From contig CBDATC010000002.1 of the NCBI GenBank assembly GCA_965199765.1, positions 1-64,000 of the forward strand: 64,000 bases of DNA, in the 5' to 3' direction. Of the stretch, positions 63,725-64,000 are shown in pieces (positions within the stretch are counted from its first letter, which is position 1; each line of letters starts with the position of its first letter). This stretch comes from JAPOXR01 sp965199765. GTDB lineage: Bacteria > Pseudomonadota > Alphaproteobacteria > Rhodobacterales > Rhodobacteraceae. Made by a program: the position numbers and the translations under genes. A model generated the notes under the pieces. That model was not told the DNA's origin. It saw only the letters and a list, made by a program, of their open reading frames with translations, and did not search any database.

Positions 63725-64000
63725 TCACCCCAATGCGTTGACGGCTTCCACTCTCGTCGCATGGATCGGTATGATTTTATCGAACCCGCTGATCTTGAAG
63801 ACTTCTTCAATCTGCAAAGAGAGTGAGCACAGCGCCAACTTGCCGCCTTTGGATGAAACAGATTTTGTCACCAACAATATTGCCCGCAATCCTGCGCTGC
63901 TGATGTAAGCAAGGTTTTCGAGATCAGCCACAACCGAACAACCGCCGTCGCCGATTTCGCTAGTCAGCATTTCTTCAAATTTAGCTGCATTGGTGCCGTC
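63725..64000 (-). CDS. STAS domain anti-sigma factor antagonist (partial, cut by window edge)
   Basis: The C-terminal 91 residues of a SpoIIAA/RsbV-like STAS protein; the frame runs off the right edge. DGTNAAKFEEML begins the visible part, CSVVADLENLAYISSAGLRAIL carries the expected phosphoserine site (ISSAG), and GKLALCSLSLQIEEVFKISG follows. It is the natural partner for the RsbW-like kinase and the PP2C phosphatase 4-6 kb away on the other strand. The true start lies outside the window. Confidence 0.9.
   Translation of the reverse strand, partial: DGTNAAKFEEMLTSEIGDGGCSVVADLENLAYISSAGLRAILLVTKSVSSKGGKLALCSLSLQIEEVFKISGFDKIIPIHATRVEAVNALG

Overview
The window reads as the chromosome of an alphaproteobacterium, most likely a relative of Rhodobacterales. 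The evidence is gene order: argS-SPOR-nagZ-scpA-scpB; bamE divergent from DUF177-rpmF-plsX-fabH-ihfA-MerR; a long-form dCTP deaminase; ccmI beside ruvX; and a four-subunit sarcosine oxidase in the order soxBDAG. The assignment is inference, because no rRNA or species marker is present. Coding density is high. One tRNA (Pro, GGG) is present; I saw no rRNA, CRISPR array or intact mobile element.

Layout. 0-1.8 kb: ruvX and ccmI on the minus strand. 2.0-7.2 kb: soxBDAG, oxidative demethylation of sarcosine. 7.5-21.6 kb: a sugar island made of a minus-strand set (agpA-like binding protein, two permeases, fused double ATPase, KDPGal/KDPG-type aldolase, M48 peptidase), an AraC/MelR-like activator, a small ParB-like protein, and plus-strand GH4 alpha-galactosidase, tryptophan-halogenase-family flavoenzyme and GH2 beta-galactosidase. 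A 97-bp sequence lies in inverted orientation at both edges of this island (7327-7423 and 21705-21801; 92 of 97 bases identical). 22.0-26.7 kb: a two-helix membrane peptide, a two-cysteine DksA, an FAD monooxygenase, xth, erpA and a dGTPase. 26.7-28.2 kb: a gene graveyard with an IS630-family transposase remnant and a RecQ HRDC remnant. 28.2-45.5 kb: mostly housekeeping genes (tRNA charging, peptidoglycan recycling, chromosome condensation, dNTP supply, phospholipid and fatty acid initiation, Moco, UDP-GlcNAc). 45.6-46.3 kb: gph. 46.6-54.1 kb: a leucine degradation operon (ivd, mccB, mccA, hmgL, a BKACE enzyme, enoyl-CoA hydratase). 54.2-57.2 kb: glnE. 58.2-64.0 kb: a signalling cluster.

How the genes work together. 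The island would import galactosides through a family-5 type ABC transporter like the rhizobial Agp system, split alpha- and beta-galactosidic bonds inside the cell, and feed galactose-derived acids to the aldolase; the dehydrogenase and kinase steps are not in the window. The halogenase-family enzyme between the two glycosidases is the main unexplained part. The right-hand cluster joins a REC-PP2C phosphatase, an RsbW-like kinase, a periplasmic binding protein and a membrane histidine kinase with a large periplasmic domain, and faces a STAS protein cut by the window edge: a complete partner-switching circuit with a periplasmic sensing branch but no visible sigma factor.
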